Both the position numbers and the translations under genes were made by a program. A stretch of DNA of 42,457 nucleotides from Cupriavidus gilardii (GTDB lineage: Bacteria; Pseudomonadota; Gammaproteobacteria; Burkholderiales; Burkholderiaceae). Location of the stretch: the NCBI RefSeq assembly GCF_008801915.1, contig NZ_VZOV01000034.1, positions 1-42,457 of the forward strand, written 5' to 3'. This document shows positions 18,216 through 27,500 of the stretch, in pieces. Under the pieces are notes generated by a model. It was not told the DNA's origin, ran no database searches, and saw nothing but the letters and a program-made list of their open reading frames with translations. Every line of letters begins with the position of its first letter. Within the stretch, counting starts at the first letter, position 1.

Positions 18216-18433
18216 GTCCGTACATTAGGCGCCACATCCTGCAATGGCAAGCCACGTTCGGGGGATGACACACGCAGCTGCTGTGCTAGCCTACGCGGCG
18301 CCAGAGCGCGGCGCGGCGATATTGCGGCGCGCGCCGGCCACAGAGCCATACCAGAGCCATACACAACAACGGGTCGGCATCGGGCCGTCGCTGCCAACGG
18401 GCGAGCATCGATGCCTTGGACGGGAGAAGGGAA

Positions 18434-18964
18434 ATGAATCAAGGCAGGACAGCGCGCATCGCGCTGTCGCGCCCGGGCGCAACCGAGCCGCTGCTGCAGG
18501 CGGCCGGCATGTGGACCGACTGGCTGGCCTTCGGCGATCCGGTCAGCGCCAGCGGACCGCTGCTGGCCGGTACGACGCCGCTGGTGCGCACCGACAGCCA
18601 GTACTTCATGATGACGCGGCCCGGCAGCAGTGCCACCACGATGACGCAGGGCATGCAGGTGCGGCTCGATGCCAGCAGCGACTTCGGCTCCGGCTCGGGC
18701 AAGGCCGCGCTGAAGCTGCGCGGCATGAGCATGGCGGTCGAGATCGACACGCCGCAGCCGCTGGTCTTCGACGATGCGGCCGGCGGGCAGCGCGCGGTGT
18801 CGGGTTCGATCTCGCTGACGCGGCACACCCCGGCCGCACGCCAGGGCGGGCTGTCGGCGCACGAGTCCGGCCTGATTCGCGTCACCCTGCCAGGCACGGA
18901 CGGCGCGCCAACGGTGCGGCTGATGTCGATGCCGCGCCTGATGGCGCATTACCTGGCGCTGTAA
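18434..18964 (+). CDS. hypothetical protein, 176 residues
   Basis: I do not recognise this protein. It has no signal peptide or membrane segment, is rich in Ser, Thr, Gly, Ala and Met, and alternates short hydrophobic stretches ('YFMMTRPGSSATTMTQGMQVRLDASSD', 'VSGSISLTRHTPAARQGGLSAHESGLIRVTLPG'), suggesting a beta-rich soluble fold. GGGAGAAGGG precedes the ATG, and codon use is typical of the genome, so it is probably a real gene. It is monocistronic, divergent from the ArsR-like gene, and ends in a terminator shared with the molybdenum hydroxylase operon. Confidence 0.7.
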   Translation: MNQGRTARIALSRPGATEPLLQAAGMWTDWLAFGDPVSASGPLLAGTTPLVRTDSQYFMMTRPGSSATTMTQGMQVRLDASSDFGSGSGKAALKLRGMSMAVEIDTPQPLVFDDAAGGQRAVSGSISLTRHTPAARQGGLSAHESGLIRVTLPGTDGAPTVRLMSMPRLMAHYLAL

Positions 18965-18992
18965 AGGCCAGCGCTCCGCCGCGCGCAAAACG

Positions 18993-19027
18993 AAAGCGGC
19001 CGTCCCTCCGCAGGGCCGGCCGCTTTT
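18993..19027. terminator. bidirectional terminator
   Basis: A 15-bp stem with one mismatch (AAAGCGGCCG...CCT with AGG...CGGCCGCTTT), loop CCGC, ending in CTTTT on the plus strand; the minus strand gives a T-containing tail. It separates the convergent 18434 gene and the hydroxylase large subunit. Confidence 0.87.
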
Positions 19028-19064
19028 CACATCGGCGACGCTGCCGCCGGGATCTACGTCACCT

Positions 19065-21329
19065 CTACGCCATCACGAACGGCAACTGCCGCTGGCGCTT
19101 GCCGGTCAGCTTGAACACCGCGTTGGCGACCGCCGGCGCGATCACCGGTACGCCGGGCTCGCCGAGCCCGGTAGGCGGATCGTTGGACGGCACGAAGTGC
19201 ACCTCGACCGGCGGCGCATCGTTGATGCGCACCGGCGGGAAGTCGCCGAAATTGCTGTTCCTGACCGCGCCGTTGTCGATCTCGATCGCGAAGCCCGGCC
19301 GGATCATCGCCAGCCCGAACACGCAACCGCCCTCGATCTGCGCGCTTGCCGACAGCGGGTTGATCACGCGGTTCGCATGCACGCCGGCGGTCACGCGATG
19401 GACATGCGGCTGCCCGTTGCGCAGCGAGACCTCGACCACATAGGCCACCGCCGAATCGAAGGACTGGTGCACGGCGACGCCCCAGGCGCGGCCCGCCGGC
19501 AGCCTGCGCTTGCCGTAGCCGGACTTCTCGACCGCCAGCTGCAGCGCCGCGCGCTGCCGCGCGCCCTTGACCGGATCGAGCCGGGCGAGCCGGTAGGCGA
19601 CCGGGTCCTGCTTGGCCACCGTCGCCAGTTCGTCGATCAGCGTCTCCTTGACGAACGCGGTGTGCGTATGGCCGACCGAGCGCCACCACAGCACCGGCAC
19701 CTGCACCTTCGGGTGATGGACCGACAGCCGCAGCGGGAAGCCATAGTCATGATCGACGATGCCCTCGGTCATCGTATGGTCGACGCCGTCCTTGACCAGG
19801 AAGGCCTCGAACGGCGAGCCCATCGTCAGCGACTGGCCGACGATTGCGTGCTCCCAGCCCAGCACCTTGCCCTGCGCATCGATGCCGATGCGCGCATGGT
19901 GCAGATGCAGCGGCCGGTAGTAGCCACCGCGGATATCGTCCTCGCGGCTCCAGATGACCTTGACCGGCTCGCGATGGCCCTTGGCGACCCAGGCGCGCAT
20001 CAGTTGCGCGGCCTCGACCAGGTAGTCGGAGGTCGGCACCGCGCGCCGGCCGAAGCCGCCGCCGGCCATCATCGTGACCACCGACACCTGTTCGGGCGGC
20101 AGGCCGAAGGCCTTGGCCAGCGCGCCGTGGTCGACGGTCTGGAACTGCGTGCCGGCCCAGACCTTGACGCGGGCCGGCTTGCCGCCGGCCACCTCGGCCT
20201 GCATCGTGCAGTTCAGCGGCTCCATCGGCGCGTGCGCCAGATAGGGGAAGCGGTACTCGGCCTCGACGGTGCGCACAGCCCCGGCCAGGTCGAAGGCATC
20301 GGCGCGCGGCGTCCTGCCTGGCTGGCGCGCCAGCTTGGCGTATTCCTCGTACAGCGCCGCGCTCGATACCGTCGAGCCGCTGTCGTCCCATTCGGCCTGC
20401 AGCGCATCGCGCCCCTGCTTCGCGGGCCAATAGCCGGTGGCGACCACGGCAACGCCGGTGCCGCCCCCATCGGTCGGCACCTCGAACACCTCGACTACAC
20501 CCTGGATCGCGCGCGCCGCCTCGGCATTGAAGCGGCGCACCTTGCCGCCAAAGCGCGGCGGCCGCGCGACCACGGCGACCCGCAGGTTGTCGAGCTGCGT
20601 ATCGATGCCGAAGCCGACCGAACCGTCGAGCTTGCCGCGCGTATCCAGCCGCGGCGTCGGCTTGCCGATCAGCGCGAAGCGCGACGGATCCTTCAGCGTG
20701 ACCTGCTGCGGCACCGGCATCTCCATCGCGGCCTGCGCGAGCTCGCCATAGGTCGCGCGGCGGTTGCCGGCCGTGACCACGCCATTCGCGGTGGTGCACG
20801 CCGACGGCTCGACCGCCCACCGCTGCGCTGCCGCGGCGATCAGCATCGCGCGGGCGCGGGCACCGAGCTCGCGATACTGCTGGTACGAGTGCTTGACCGC
20901 AGTCGAGCCGCCGGTCATCTGGATCCCCATCGCCGGATCCTTGTACGGATCGCCGGCCGGGGCCAGCACCGCGCGCACGTTGCGCCAGTCGACGTCGAGG
21001 TCCTCGGCCAACATCATCGGCAGCGCGGTATGCACGCCCTGGCCGAATTCGAGCCGGTTGACGGCGATCGTCACGGTGTTGTCGGGCGCGATCACGATGA
21101 AGGCCTGTGGCGCAGCGGCCGGACCCTTGGCGGCGGGCACGGCTGCCGCAGCCTCCTCGGCGTGGGCCCCGCCCGGCGGCACGATGCCCAGCGCCAGTCC
21201 GCCGCCCGCGATGCCGGTCAGCTTCAGGAAGGTGCGCCGGTCGATGCCGGCTGCCGGCGCATCGTGCGAGCCCGAGGCGGCGGCGCCGGATAGCGCGGCC
21301 ATCCGCGCTCCAAGTCGTTGCATTTGCAT
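19065..21329 (-). CDS. molybdenum hydroxylase large subunit (isoquinoline 1-oxidoreductase beta-like)
   Basis: A 754-residue molybdopterin-binding subunit of the xanthine dehydrogenase superfamily, IorB-type. An N-terminal Tat signal 'DRRTFLKLTGIAGGGLALGIVPPGGAHA' (30-57; twin Arg 31-32) directs export of the folded complex. The body has 'NRLEFGQGVHTALPMMLAEDLDVDW', 'MTGGSTAVKHSYQQYRELGARARAML' and 'MAGGGFGRRAVPTSDYLVEAAQL' (cofactor-binding loops), ending 'GLGEPGVPVIAPAVANAVFKLTGKRQRQLPF', with the conserved Gly-Glu-Pro near the active site. The likely reaction is hydroxylation of an aldehyde or N-heterocycle. The ATG at 21329 follows GGGAGA. The iron-sulfur partner lies 19 bp upstream. Confidence 0.92.
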   Translation of the reverse strand: MQMQRLGARMAALSGAAASGSHDAPAAGIDRRTFLKLTGIAGGGLALGIVPPGGAHAEEAAAAVPAAKGPAAAPQAFIVIAPDNTVTIAVNRLEFGQGVHTALPMMLAEDLDVDWRNVRAVLAPAGDPYKDPAMGIQMTGGSTAVKHSYQQYRELGARARAMLIAAAAQRWAVEPSACTTANGVVTAGNRRATYGELAQAAMEMPVPQQVTLKDPSRFALIGKPTPRLDTRGKLDGSVGFGIDTQLDNLRVAVVARPPRFGGKVRRFNAEAARAIQGVVEVFEVPTDGGGTGVAVVATGYWPAKQGRDALQAEWDDSGSTVSSAALYEEYAKLARQPGRTPRADAFDLAGAVRTVEAEYRFPYLAHAPMEPLNCTMQAEVAGGKPARVKVWAGTQFQTVDHGALAKAFGLPPEQVSVVTMMAGGGFGRRAVPTSDYLVEAAQLMRAWVAKGHREPVKVIWSREDDIRGGYYRPLHLHHARIGIDAQGKVLGWEHAIVGQSLTMGSPFEAFLVKDGVDHTMTEGIVDHDYGFPLRLSVHHPKVQVPVLWWRSVGHTHTAFVKETLIDELATVAKQDPVAYRLARLDPVKGARQRAALQLAVEKSGYGKRRLPAGRAWGVAVHQSFDSAVAYVVEVSLRNGQPHVHRVTAGVHANRVINPLSASAQIEGGCVFGLAMIRPGFAIEIDNGAVRNSNFGDFPPVRINDAPPVEVHFVPSNDPPTGLGEPGVPVIAPAVANAVFKLTGKRQRQLPFVMA

Positions 21330-21348
21330 GATGTCTCCCGGCCCCCGA

Positions 21349-21807
21349 TCAGCCCAGCGTGCGGGCCGCGTCCTTGATGGCGGCGCGGATCCGTTGATAG
21401 GTGCCGCAGCGGCACAGGTTGCCGGCCATCGCCTGATCGATATCGGCATCGGTCGGCTTGCGCTTGTTGCGCAGCAGCCCGATCGCGCTCATCACCTGCC
21501 CGTTCTGGCAATAGCCGCACTGCGATACGTCGTTCCTGACCCAGGCATCGAGCACCGCGCGGCCGACCTTGTCGGTGCCGGCGCCTTCGATCGTCGTGAT
21601 ACGCGCGCCCTGCAGCGCGGAGATCGGCGTCACGCACGCGCGGATCGGCTGGCCATTCATGTGTACCGTGCAGGCGCCGCAGGCCGCAATGCCGCAGCCG
21701 AACTTGGTGCCGGTCATCTGCAGTTGATCGCGCAGCGCCCACAGCAGCGGCGTGCTCGGATCGGCGTCCACCTGCATCGGCTTGCCGTTGATTTCCAGCG
21801 TCGTCAT
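21349..21807 (-). CDS. molybdenum hydroxylase 2Fe-2S subunit (isoquinoline 1-oxidoreductase alpha-like)
   Basis: A 152-residue iron-sulfur subunit carrying two 2Fe-2S clusters. The ferredoxin-type cluster uses Cys38, Cys43, Cys46 and Cys58 ('CGIAACGACTVHMNGQPIRAC'); the second uses Cys97, Cys100, Cys132 and Cys134 ('CGYCQNGQ', 'CRCGTYQ'). It has no signal peptide, so it is presumably exported with the large subunit. Electrons would leave to a periplasmic cytochrome or the membrane; no FAD subunit or cytochrome gene lies adjacent. The start at 21807 follows an AGGAAC. It is the first gene of a two-gene operon. Confidence 0.93.
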   Translation of the reverse strand: MTTLEINGKPMQVDADPSTPLLWALRDQLQMTGTKFGCGIAACGACTVHMNGQPIRACVTPISALQGARITTIEGAGTDKVGRAVLDAWVRNDVSQCGYCQNGQVMSAIGLLRNKRKPTDADIDQAMAGNLCRCGTYQRIRAAIKDAARTLG

Positions 21808-22120
21808 GGGGATCGTTCCTTGTCGTGCCGCCCCCTTTTTCCGGACTGTCAGCAACGCGCGCCGCGACAGGGGGCGGAATGCGGGCGCGCGAAAACGAGG
21901 CAAGCATAGTGCAAAGCCGCGCGTTTGTTTGTCCCCGGATCGTTGCCGTCACGTTGCCGTCAGCGCGGTGCAAGGTTGATGACAGTCTGGTGTCAGATTG
22001 AGCGTTCGGGCGGCCAAGGCCGCTGGGGGCCCGCCCGCGAAGCCTTCGTGCGTGCGATGGCCGCGTCAATCCTCGCAGCTGCCAGGGGCATGTACGGATG
22101 CGCGAAGGCTATTGCGCCAA
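21808..22120. other. intergenic region between the hydroxylase operon and the ATPase gene
   Basis: I find no convincing gene here. The part next to 21807 must hold the promoter of the hydroxylase operon on the minus strand; a possible -10 box reads TATGCT, but no good -35 box accompanies it. The part near 22121 follows the ATPase stop and holds no obvious terminator. Confidence 0.5.
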
Positions 22121-23254
22121 CTAGGGAGCATCCGCCAGGTTACGAACCCAGGCGCCAAAGTTCTCGTTCTCGAATTCGTACGAGCCGCGAGGCGACTTTG
22201 ACACGACGCCCTTCTCATCAAGGCGTGCGAGCGCCTTCTGCACGTGCGCAGCGCCAAGGACCTCGATTCCAAGTTGCTCCCTGAAGGCTGCGAGCAGCGA
22301 GCGAGCGAAAGGCTTGACGGCCGGGTTGTTCGCAAACTCCACCACCAGAAGGCGTTCCAGGGCGGTCAGCTTAGCCCACGTAGCCTCGTGATTCTCGGCC
22401 AGCGCCAGCTTCTCCAGTTGCAGGGCGACCGCCTTGGCGAAGCTCATCTTCGGCTGCATCATGAGCGTCACGGCGACTTCGAGCAGCGGCTCGGGGCGCT
22501 GATGGAACTGCTTGAACGCTGCCTTCGCCTTTTTCAGATCGAGTGTGCGGCCCGTGGAGGCAGCAAACTGCTTGGCAACGAACTCCACAAAATCATCGTC
22601 CAACAGCGGAAAGTCCTGGAGCGGGTGGCCGGCCGAGTAGAGCGGAGCCCGCGTATCGGTAAAGACGTGACCCAGTTGGGTGCGGGACGAGCCGGTGAAC
22701 ACAACGCGGAGCCGTTTGTTGTACTTGGTCAGGGCCGTGCGCAGGGCACGCGCCAGATCCTCGCCCTCCTCACTGCGCCCCAGAGACTGGGCCTCGTCGA
22801 TCAGCAACAGAACCTGGCTATCGTTTGTCAGGCGGCCAAGCAGGTCATCGAGTCGCAGCGCCATGTCGACGGCCAGCCGCCCCTTCTCGTCGCCCAACTC
22901 GATCGTCCCTTCGACCGATCCGGCGCCGACGGATGCCTTCCCCTTGATGGACTTGATCGAAGGCGATAGTTTCGCCTTCAGCCTGCCGGCGAACGTCCTC
23001 GACGCCTTGGCAGTCTCCAGGGCATGCAATAGTGCGGCACCCGGAGTCTGCCTGGTCTGCCAGAGATCCACATAAACGACAAGGTAGCCGTCCTTCTCCG
23101 CGGCCGGGGTCAAGTCATGCCGCAGGAACACGGTCTTCCCCGTACGCCGTGGCGCGAAGATGGTCAACGAGGCAAGGATTCCCGCGTTCAGGGCCGCAAG
23201 ATATGACCGGGCGAGTTGAGGCCGAGGAAAGTGCCAGAGGTCCGTGAGCTTCAT
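22121..23254 (-). CDS. AAA-type ATPase with winged-helix-like C-terminus
   Basis: A 377-residue P-loop ATPase resembling the archaeal-type/STAND-related ATPases. Walker A is 'APRRTGKT' (34-41, Lys40), Walker B 'VLLLIDEAQ' (148-156, Asp153-Glu154), and 'VVFTGSSR' (185-191) is a sensor strand with an Arg. Residues 240-300 are helical, and the end ('LGAAHVQKALARLDEKGVVSKSPRGSYEFENENFGAWVRNL') looks like a winged helix. Relatives are often associated with defence or mobile DNA, but no partner gene lies next to it and no function is assigned. The base composition is somewhat more A/T-rich than its neighbours, and the start is preceded by an operator-like inverted repeat. Confidence 0.78.
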   Translation of the reverse strand: MKLTDLWHFPRPQLARSYLAALNAGILASLTIFAPRRTGKTVFLRHDLTPAAEKDGYLVVYVDLWQTRQTPGAALLHALETAKASRTFAGRLKAKLSPSIKSIKGKASVGAGSVEGTIELGDEKGRLAVDMALRLDDLLGRLTNDSQVLLLIDEAQSLGRSEEGEDLARALRTALTKYNKRLRVVFTGSSRTQLGHVFTDTRAPLYSAGHPLQDFPLLDDDFVEFVAKQFAASTGRTLDLKKAKAAFKQFHQRPEPLLEVAVTLMMQPKMSFAKAVALQLEKLALAENHEATWAKLTALERLLVVEFANNPAVKPFARSLLAAFREQLGIEVLGAAHVQKALARLDEKGVVSKSPRGSYEFENENFGAWVRNLADAP

Positions 23255-23266
23255 GGCATTACACCA

Positions 23267-23289
23267 AATTATACGCGATTCGTATAATT
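23267..23289. promoter_or_regulatory. inverted repeat overlapping the ATPase gene promoter
   Basis: AATTATACG-N5-CGTATAATT, perfect 9-bp arms, 12 bases upstream of the ATPase ATG. The arms contain TATAAT on the minus strand, so a protein bound here would cover the -10 region. More AT-rich TAATTAT sequences follow (23285-23317). Autoregulation by the ATPase's winged-helix end is possible. Confidence 0.6.
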
Positions 23290-23462
23290 ATACCGACACC
23301 GGATAATTATGGATAATTCCGGGCGCGATGCGCAATAGTCGATCGGCTCCAGATGGCAAGGTGCGCCGAACGGGGAACGCCGCAACCGCCGTCTGGACTG
23401 CTGGCCCCTCACTCGTGTTGGGCCTGGCCAGAGGGCAACTCGATGGCGAATTGAGCGGGGGC

Positions 23463-23492
23463 AAAAATAAAACCGCCCGCAACGGCGGGCGG
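23463..23492 (-). terminator. terminator of the small membrane protein gene
   Basis: On the minus strand, CCGCCCGC-CGTT-GCGGGCGG is a perfect 8-bp stem followed by TTTTATTTTT. It lies 27 bases after the stop of the gene at 23520-23930. Confidence 0.92.
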
Positions 23493-23519
23493 CGTGGGCA
23501 AGGCGTCAAGCCGCAGCGC

Positions 23520-23930
23520 TCAGGCCATCGCGCTGCGCCGGCCCTGCGCGCGGCGCAGGCCAACCCATTGCAGGCAGGCGAACACCGCCACGCCCCAGGC
23601 CTGCAGCAGCACGAAGGCGCTGCCGAGCCAGGTCGGCGACAGCCAGCCGGTGACCAGCAGCAGCATGCAGTCGATGGCCCACAGCGCATTGCAGACGATC
23701 ACGGCCAGCACCAGCGCGCGCGGCATCGGATTGCGCGTCGACAGCAGGCCGACGATCGCGGCATAGGGCAGCAGCACCAGGCCGGCATAGCGCAGCCAGG
23801 ACGCCGGAATGGCGAACCAGTTCGACAGCACGTTGGCGTCGAACACCATCAGCAGGCCCATCAGGCCGCTGACGATGGCGTCGGCGAGCAGGACATGGCG
23901 CAGCAGGCGGGTCGGTTGGACGGTTTGCAT
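23520..23930 (-). CDS. small four-helix membrane protein, unknown function
   Basis: A 136-residue integral membrane protein starting 'MQTVQPTRLLRHVLLADAIVSGLMGLLMVFDANVLSNWFAIP'. Four hydrophobic segments lie at about 13-34, 45-63, 70-90 and 97-120, and the C-terminus is basic ('GLRRAQGRRSAMA'), so both ends probably face the cytosol. GGAG before the ATG and the terminator after it support a real, single-gene transcript. I cannot name a function. The minisatellite at 24206-24301 lies upstream of its start. Confidence 0.75.
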   Translation of the reverse strand: MQTVQPTRLLRHVLLADAIVSGLMGLLMVFDANVLSNWFAIPASWLRYAGLVLLPYAAIVGLLSTRNPMPRALVLAVIVCNALWAIDCMLLLVTGWLSPTWLGSAFVLLQAWGVAVFACLQWVGLRRAQGRRSAMA

Positions 23931-24060
23931 GGTCGATCTCCGTAGGGGTCAGGGGGAAAGGCGAAGAGAAGAAAAAGAGGAAGCGGTTGCGATGGCTTCA
24001 TCATCGTCGCCGGCCGTGCGCAATGCGATGACCAGCGAGGTAATCGCCGCGCAAATCTCC

Positions 24061-24301
24061 ACCCAAACGCCGCACCAATCCCCACGCCAAACGCCGCCCC
24101 AATCCCCACCCCCAATCCCCGCCTCAATCCCCGCCTCAATCCCCGCCTCACCCCCCGCCTCAATCCCTGCCCCAATCCCCGCCCCATCCGCGCCTCAATC
24201 CCTGCCCCAAACCCCGTCCCAAACCCCGCCCCAAACCCCGTCCCAAACCCCGTCCCAAACCCCGTCCCAAACCCCGTCCCAAACCCCGCCCCAATCCCCG
24301 C
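24061..24301. repeat. C-rich minisatellite with G-quadruplex potential
   Basis: Degenerate 12-base units across the block, most regular at 24206-24301: eight copies of CCCAAACCCCGT/C (the last CCCAATCCCCGC). The minus strand therefore carries many runs GGGG-TTT-GGG-AC, a strong G-quadruplex pattern. A plus-strand reading frame (ATG 23992, stop 24412-24414, AGAGGAAG upstream) would encode a 140-residue Pro/Ser/Thr/Gln repeat protein, but I cannot tell whether it is translated. The rest of 23931-24550 shows no other gene. Confidence 0.9.
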
Positions 24302-24550
24302 AATCGCCGCACTACCGGGCCCGCCTACCTCAAAACGCCGCCCAACGCCATCCCCAAATGCGCCCCGACTTTGCGCCTTATCGGCGCTTGGCCGACATCG
24401 GCCTGACGCTATAGTCGCCCGATGCTGCCGGACCCGCGTCCGGCATGGTCCCCTTTTGCCCGGCACCGCGCCGCATGGCGGGGGACACCCCTGGCCCCGC
24501 ACCTTGTCCGCCCGCCGCCGGCACCACGCCATGCGCCAACCCACGCTCCC

Positions 24551-27500
24551 ATGACGTCCGATCCGGAACCGACCCTGCCCGCCCTGCCCCGCTGGCAGCG
24601 CGTCTCGCTTGCGTCCGCGCTGTTCTTCCTGCTGGCCGTCGCCGGCATCGCGCTGACGCGCTATCCGGGCAATGCCGCCATCGTCTGGCTGGCTACGGCC
24701 TTCGGCGCCGGCGTGACGCTGCACCAGCCGCCGCGCGAGCGCGCCTGGATGCTGGCCGGCATGCTGGTGGCGGGCATTGCCGCCAATGCGATGTTCGGCG
24801 ACCCCTGGTGGCTCGCGCTGGTGCTGGGCGCTTCCAATATCGCGGAGATCCTGTTCGTCGCGTGGCTGGCACCGAGCATCAGCGGCGGCATCGGCCGGGC
24901 CAGCGCGGTGCCGCTGGCCCGCTTCGCGCTGATGCTGGGCGCGACCTGCACGCTGGCCCCGGTGATCGGCGCTACCATCGGCGCCGCCGCAATCTCGATC
25001 GCCTACGGCCAGCCCTTCGCCGGCATCTGGTCGACCTGGTGGAGTGCCGACGCGATGGGCATGCTGATGCTGGTGCCGCTGTCGGTCACCTACTCGCGCG
25101 AGCGTCTGCGCGACACGTTTCCACGCACGCGGCTGCCGCGCGTGGCCGGGCTGCTGCTGTTGACCGCCACCGTCGGCGGCCTCGCGGTGGTGCAAACGCA
25201 CGATCCGTTCGGCGTGCTGTCGCTGCCGCTGGTGGTCGCCGCGCTGTTTACCAACCCGTTCGCCACCGCATTGCTGACGCTGCTGTCGATGCTGGTCACG
25301 GTGATGCTGGGACTGGCCGCCGCACAGGCCGGGCTGGTCGACGCGCCGCAGTTCCTCACCCACGCGATGAAGCTGTCGACCAGCCTGATCCTGGTGTTCC
25401 CGGTCTGCATTGCCTATCTGAGCGAGCAGAATCGGCGCGACCGCAGCGAGCTGCGCGGCAGCGAACGGCGCTTCCGCCAGGCGATGCACCATTCGGCGAT
25501 CGGCATGGCGCTGGTCAGCGTCGATGGCCGCTGGCAGCAGGTCAACCGCGCGATCTGCGAGCTGTTCGGCTACAGCGCGACCGAACTCAGCCGCATCCCG
25601 TTCCAGCAGATCACGCACCCGGACGACCTGGCCGCCGATCTGGCGCAGCTCGATCGGCTGGTCGCCGGCGACATCGACAGCTACCGCATGGAGAAGCGCT
25701 ACCGGCGCAAGGATGGCAACTTCATCTGGACGCTGCTGGCGGTGTCGCTGGTGCGCGACGAGGCCAGCGGCGCGCCGCTGCATTTCATCGCGCAGGTCGA
25801 GGATATCCACGAACACAAGCTGGCGCAGCAGCGGCTCGAGGCGCTGTCGCGGCGCACCGAACTGGCGGTCGAGGCGGGCCGGGTCGGCATCTGGGAATGG
25901 GACATCGCCGCCGGCACGCTGTCCTGGGACCGCCGCATGCACGCGCTGCACGGCACCGCCGCCGCCGATGGCGCGCCGGACCTCGACGGCTGGATCGCGC
26001 TGGTGCATCCCGACGACGTGATACGCGCCCGGCACGAGATGCGCCAGGCCGTCAAGGGTGCGCAGGCCTTCGATACCGAGTACCGGATCCTGCGGCCCGA
26101 CGGCGAGGTGCGGCATATCCGCGCGATGGCGGTGGTGTCGCGCGCCGAGGACGGCACCGCGCTGTCGATGGTCGGCACCAACTGGGACATCACCGAGCAC
26201 CATCGGCTGACCGAGGCGCTGTTCGAGGAGAAGGAGCGCCTGCATATCACGCTGCGATCGATCGGCGATGCGGTGATCTGCACCGATGCCTCGCTGCGCA
26301 TCACCTTCATCAATCCGATCGCCGAGCAGCTGACCGGCTGGACCATGGCCGAGGCCGACGGCCGGCCGCTGGCCACGGTGTTCCACGTGGTCGACGAAAC
26401 CAGCGGCCAGCCGATCGCCTGCCCGGTCGCCAAGTGCCTGCAGACGCTGCGGCCGGTCTATCTGGAGGATGGCGCGGTGCTGATCAGCCGCCATGGCGAG
26501 CGCCATGACGTGCAGGACTCCGCCGCGCCGGTGCTGACGCCGCGTGGCGACGTGATCGGCGCGGTGCTGGTGTTCCAGGACATCACGGCGGCCCGCGCGC
26601 TGCAGCGCAAGCTCGCGCATTCGGCGATGCACGACGCGCTGACCGGGCTGCCCAATCGCATCTGGTTCGAGCAGCGCCTGCGCGAGGCCTGCGAGTCCGC
26701 GCGCGAGTTCGACCAGCACCATGCGCTGTGCTTCATCGATCTGGACCGCTTCAAGATCGTCAACGACACCGCGGGCCATGCCGCCGGCGACGTGCTGCTG
26801 CGGGAGCTGGGTCACGTGATCCGCAGCCAGGTGCGGCCCGACGACCTGCTGGCGCGGCTCGGCGGCGACGAATTCGCGCTGCTGCTGCGCAACTGCTCGG
26901 TGGACCAGGGCGAGCGCGTCTGCCTGAAGGTCATCGACGCGATCCGTGCGCGCCGTTTCCCGTGGGAAGGCCGGGTCTACGACGTCGGCGCCAGCGTCGG
27001 CATCACCGCGATCGACCGCGAGGCGCCGCCGCTGGGCGAGCTGATGAGCCGTGCCGACGTGGCGTGCTACGCCGCCAAGGCCGCGGGCCGCAACCGCGTC
27101 TCGGTCTATCGCCGCGACGAGAGCGACGCGCGCCGCCACCATCGCGAGCTGCAGGTCGCCGCGGGCATCCATTCGGCGCTGGAGGCCAACCGCTTCCGGC
27201 TGTTCGCGCAGGAGATCCGCGCGCTGGCGCCGGGGTCCGGATCGACGCCGCCGGCAGCATTGCCTGCGTCATCGCCGGCATCGCCGCCCGCATCGCATAT
27301 CGAGATCCTGGTCCGCATGGTCGACGAGCACGGCAGCCTGGTGATGCCTGGCGCCTTCATTCCGGCGGCCGAGCGCTACGACCTGATGGGCCATGTGGAC
27401 CGCTGGGTCATCCAGCATGTGCTGCGCGATTTCGGCGCGCGGCTGCTGGCGGTGCCGGGGCTGTCGGTGTCGATCAACCTGTCGGCCAATTCGCTGGGCG

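Noticed and set aside
23861..27172. A 1103-codon minus-strand open frame with Gly-Phe-Gly repeats
   Set aside because: It runs antisense through the GGDEF-EAL gene and the minisatellite; the repeats come from the C-rich array and there is no protein-like domain.
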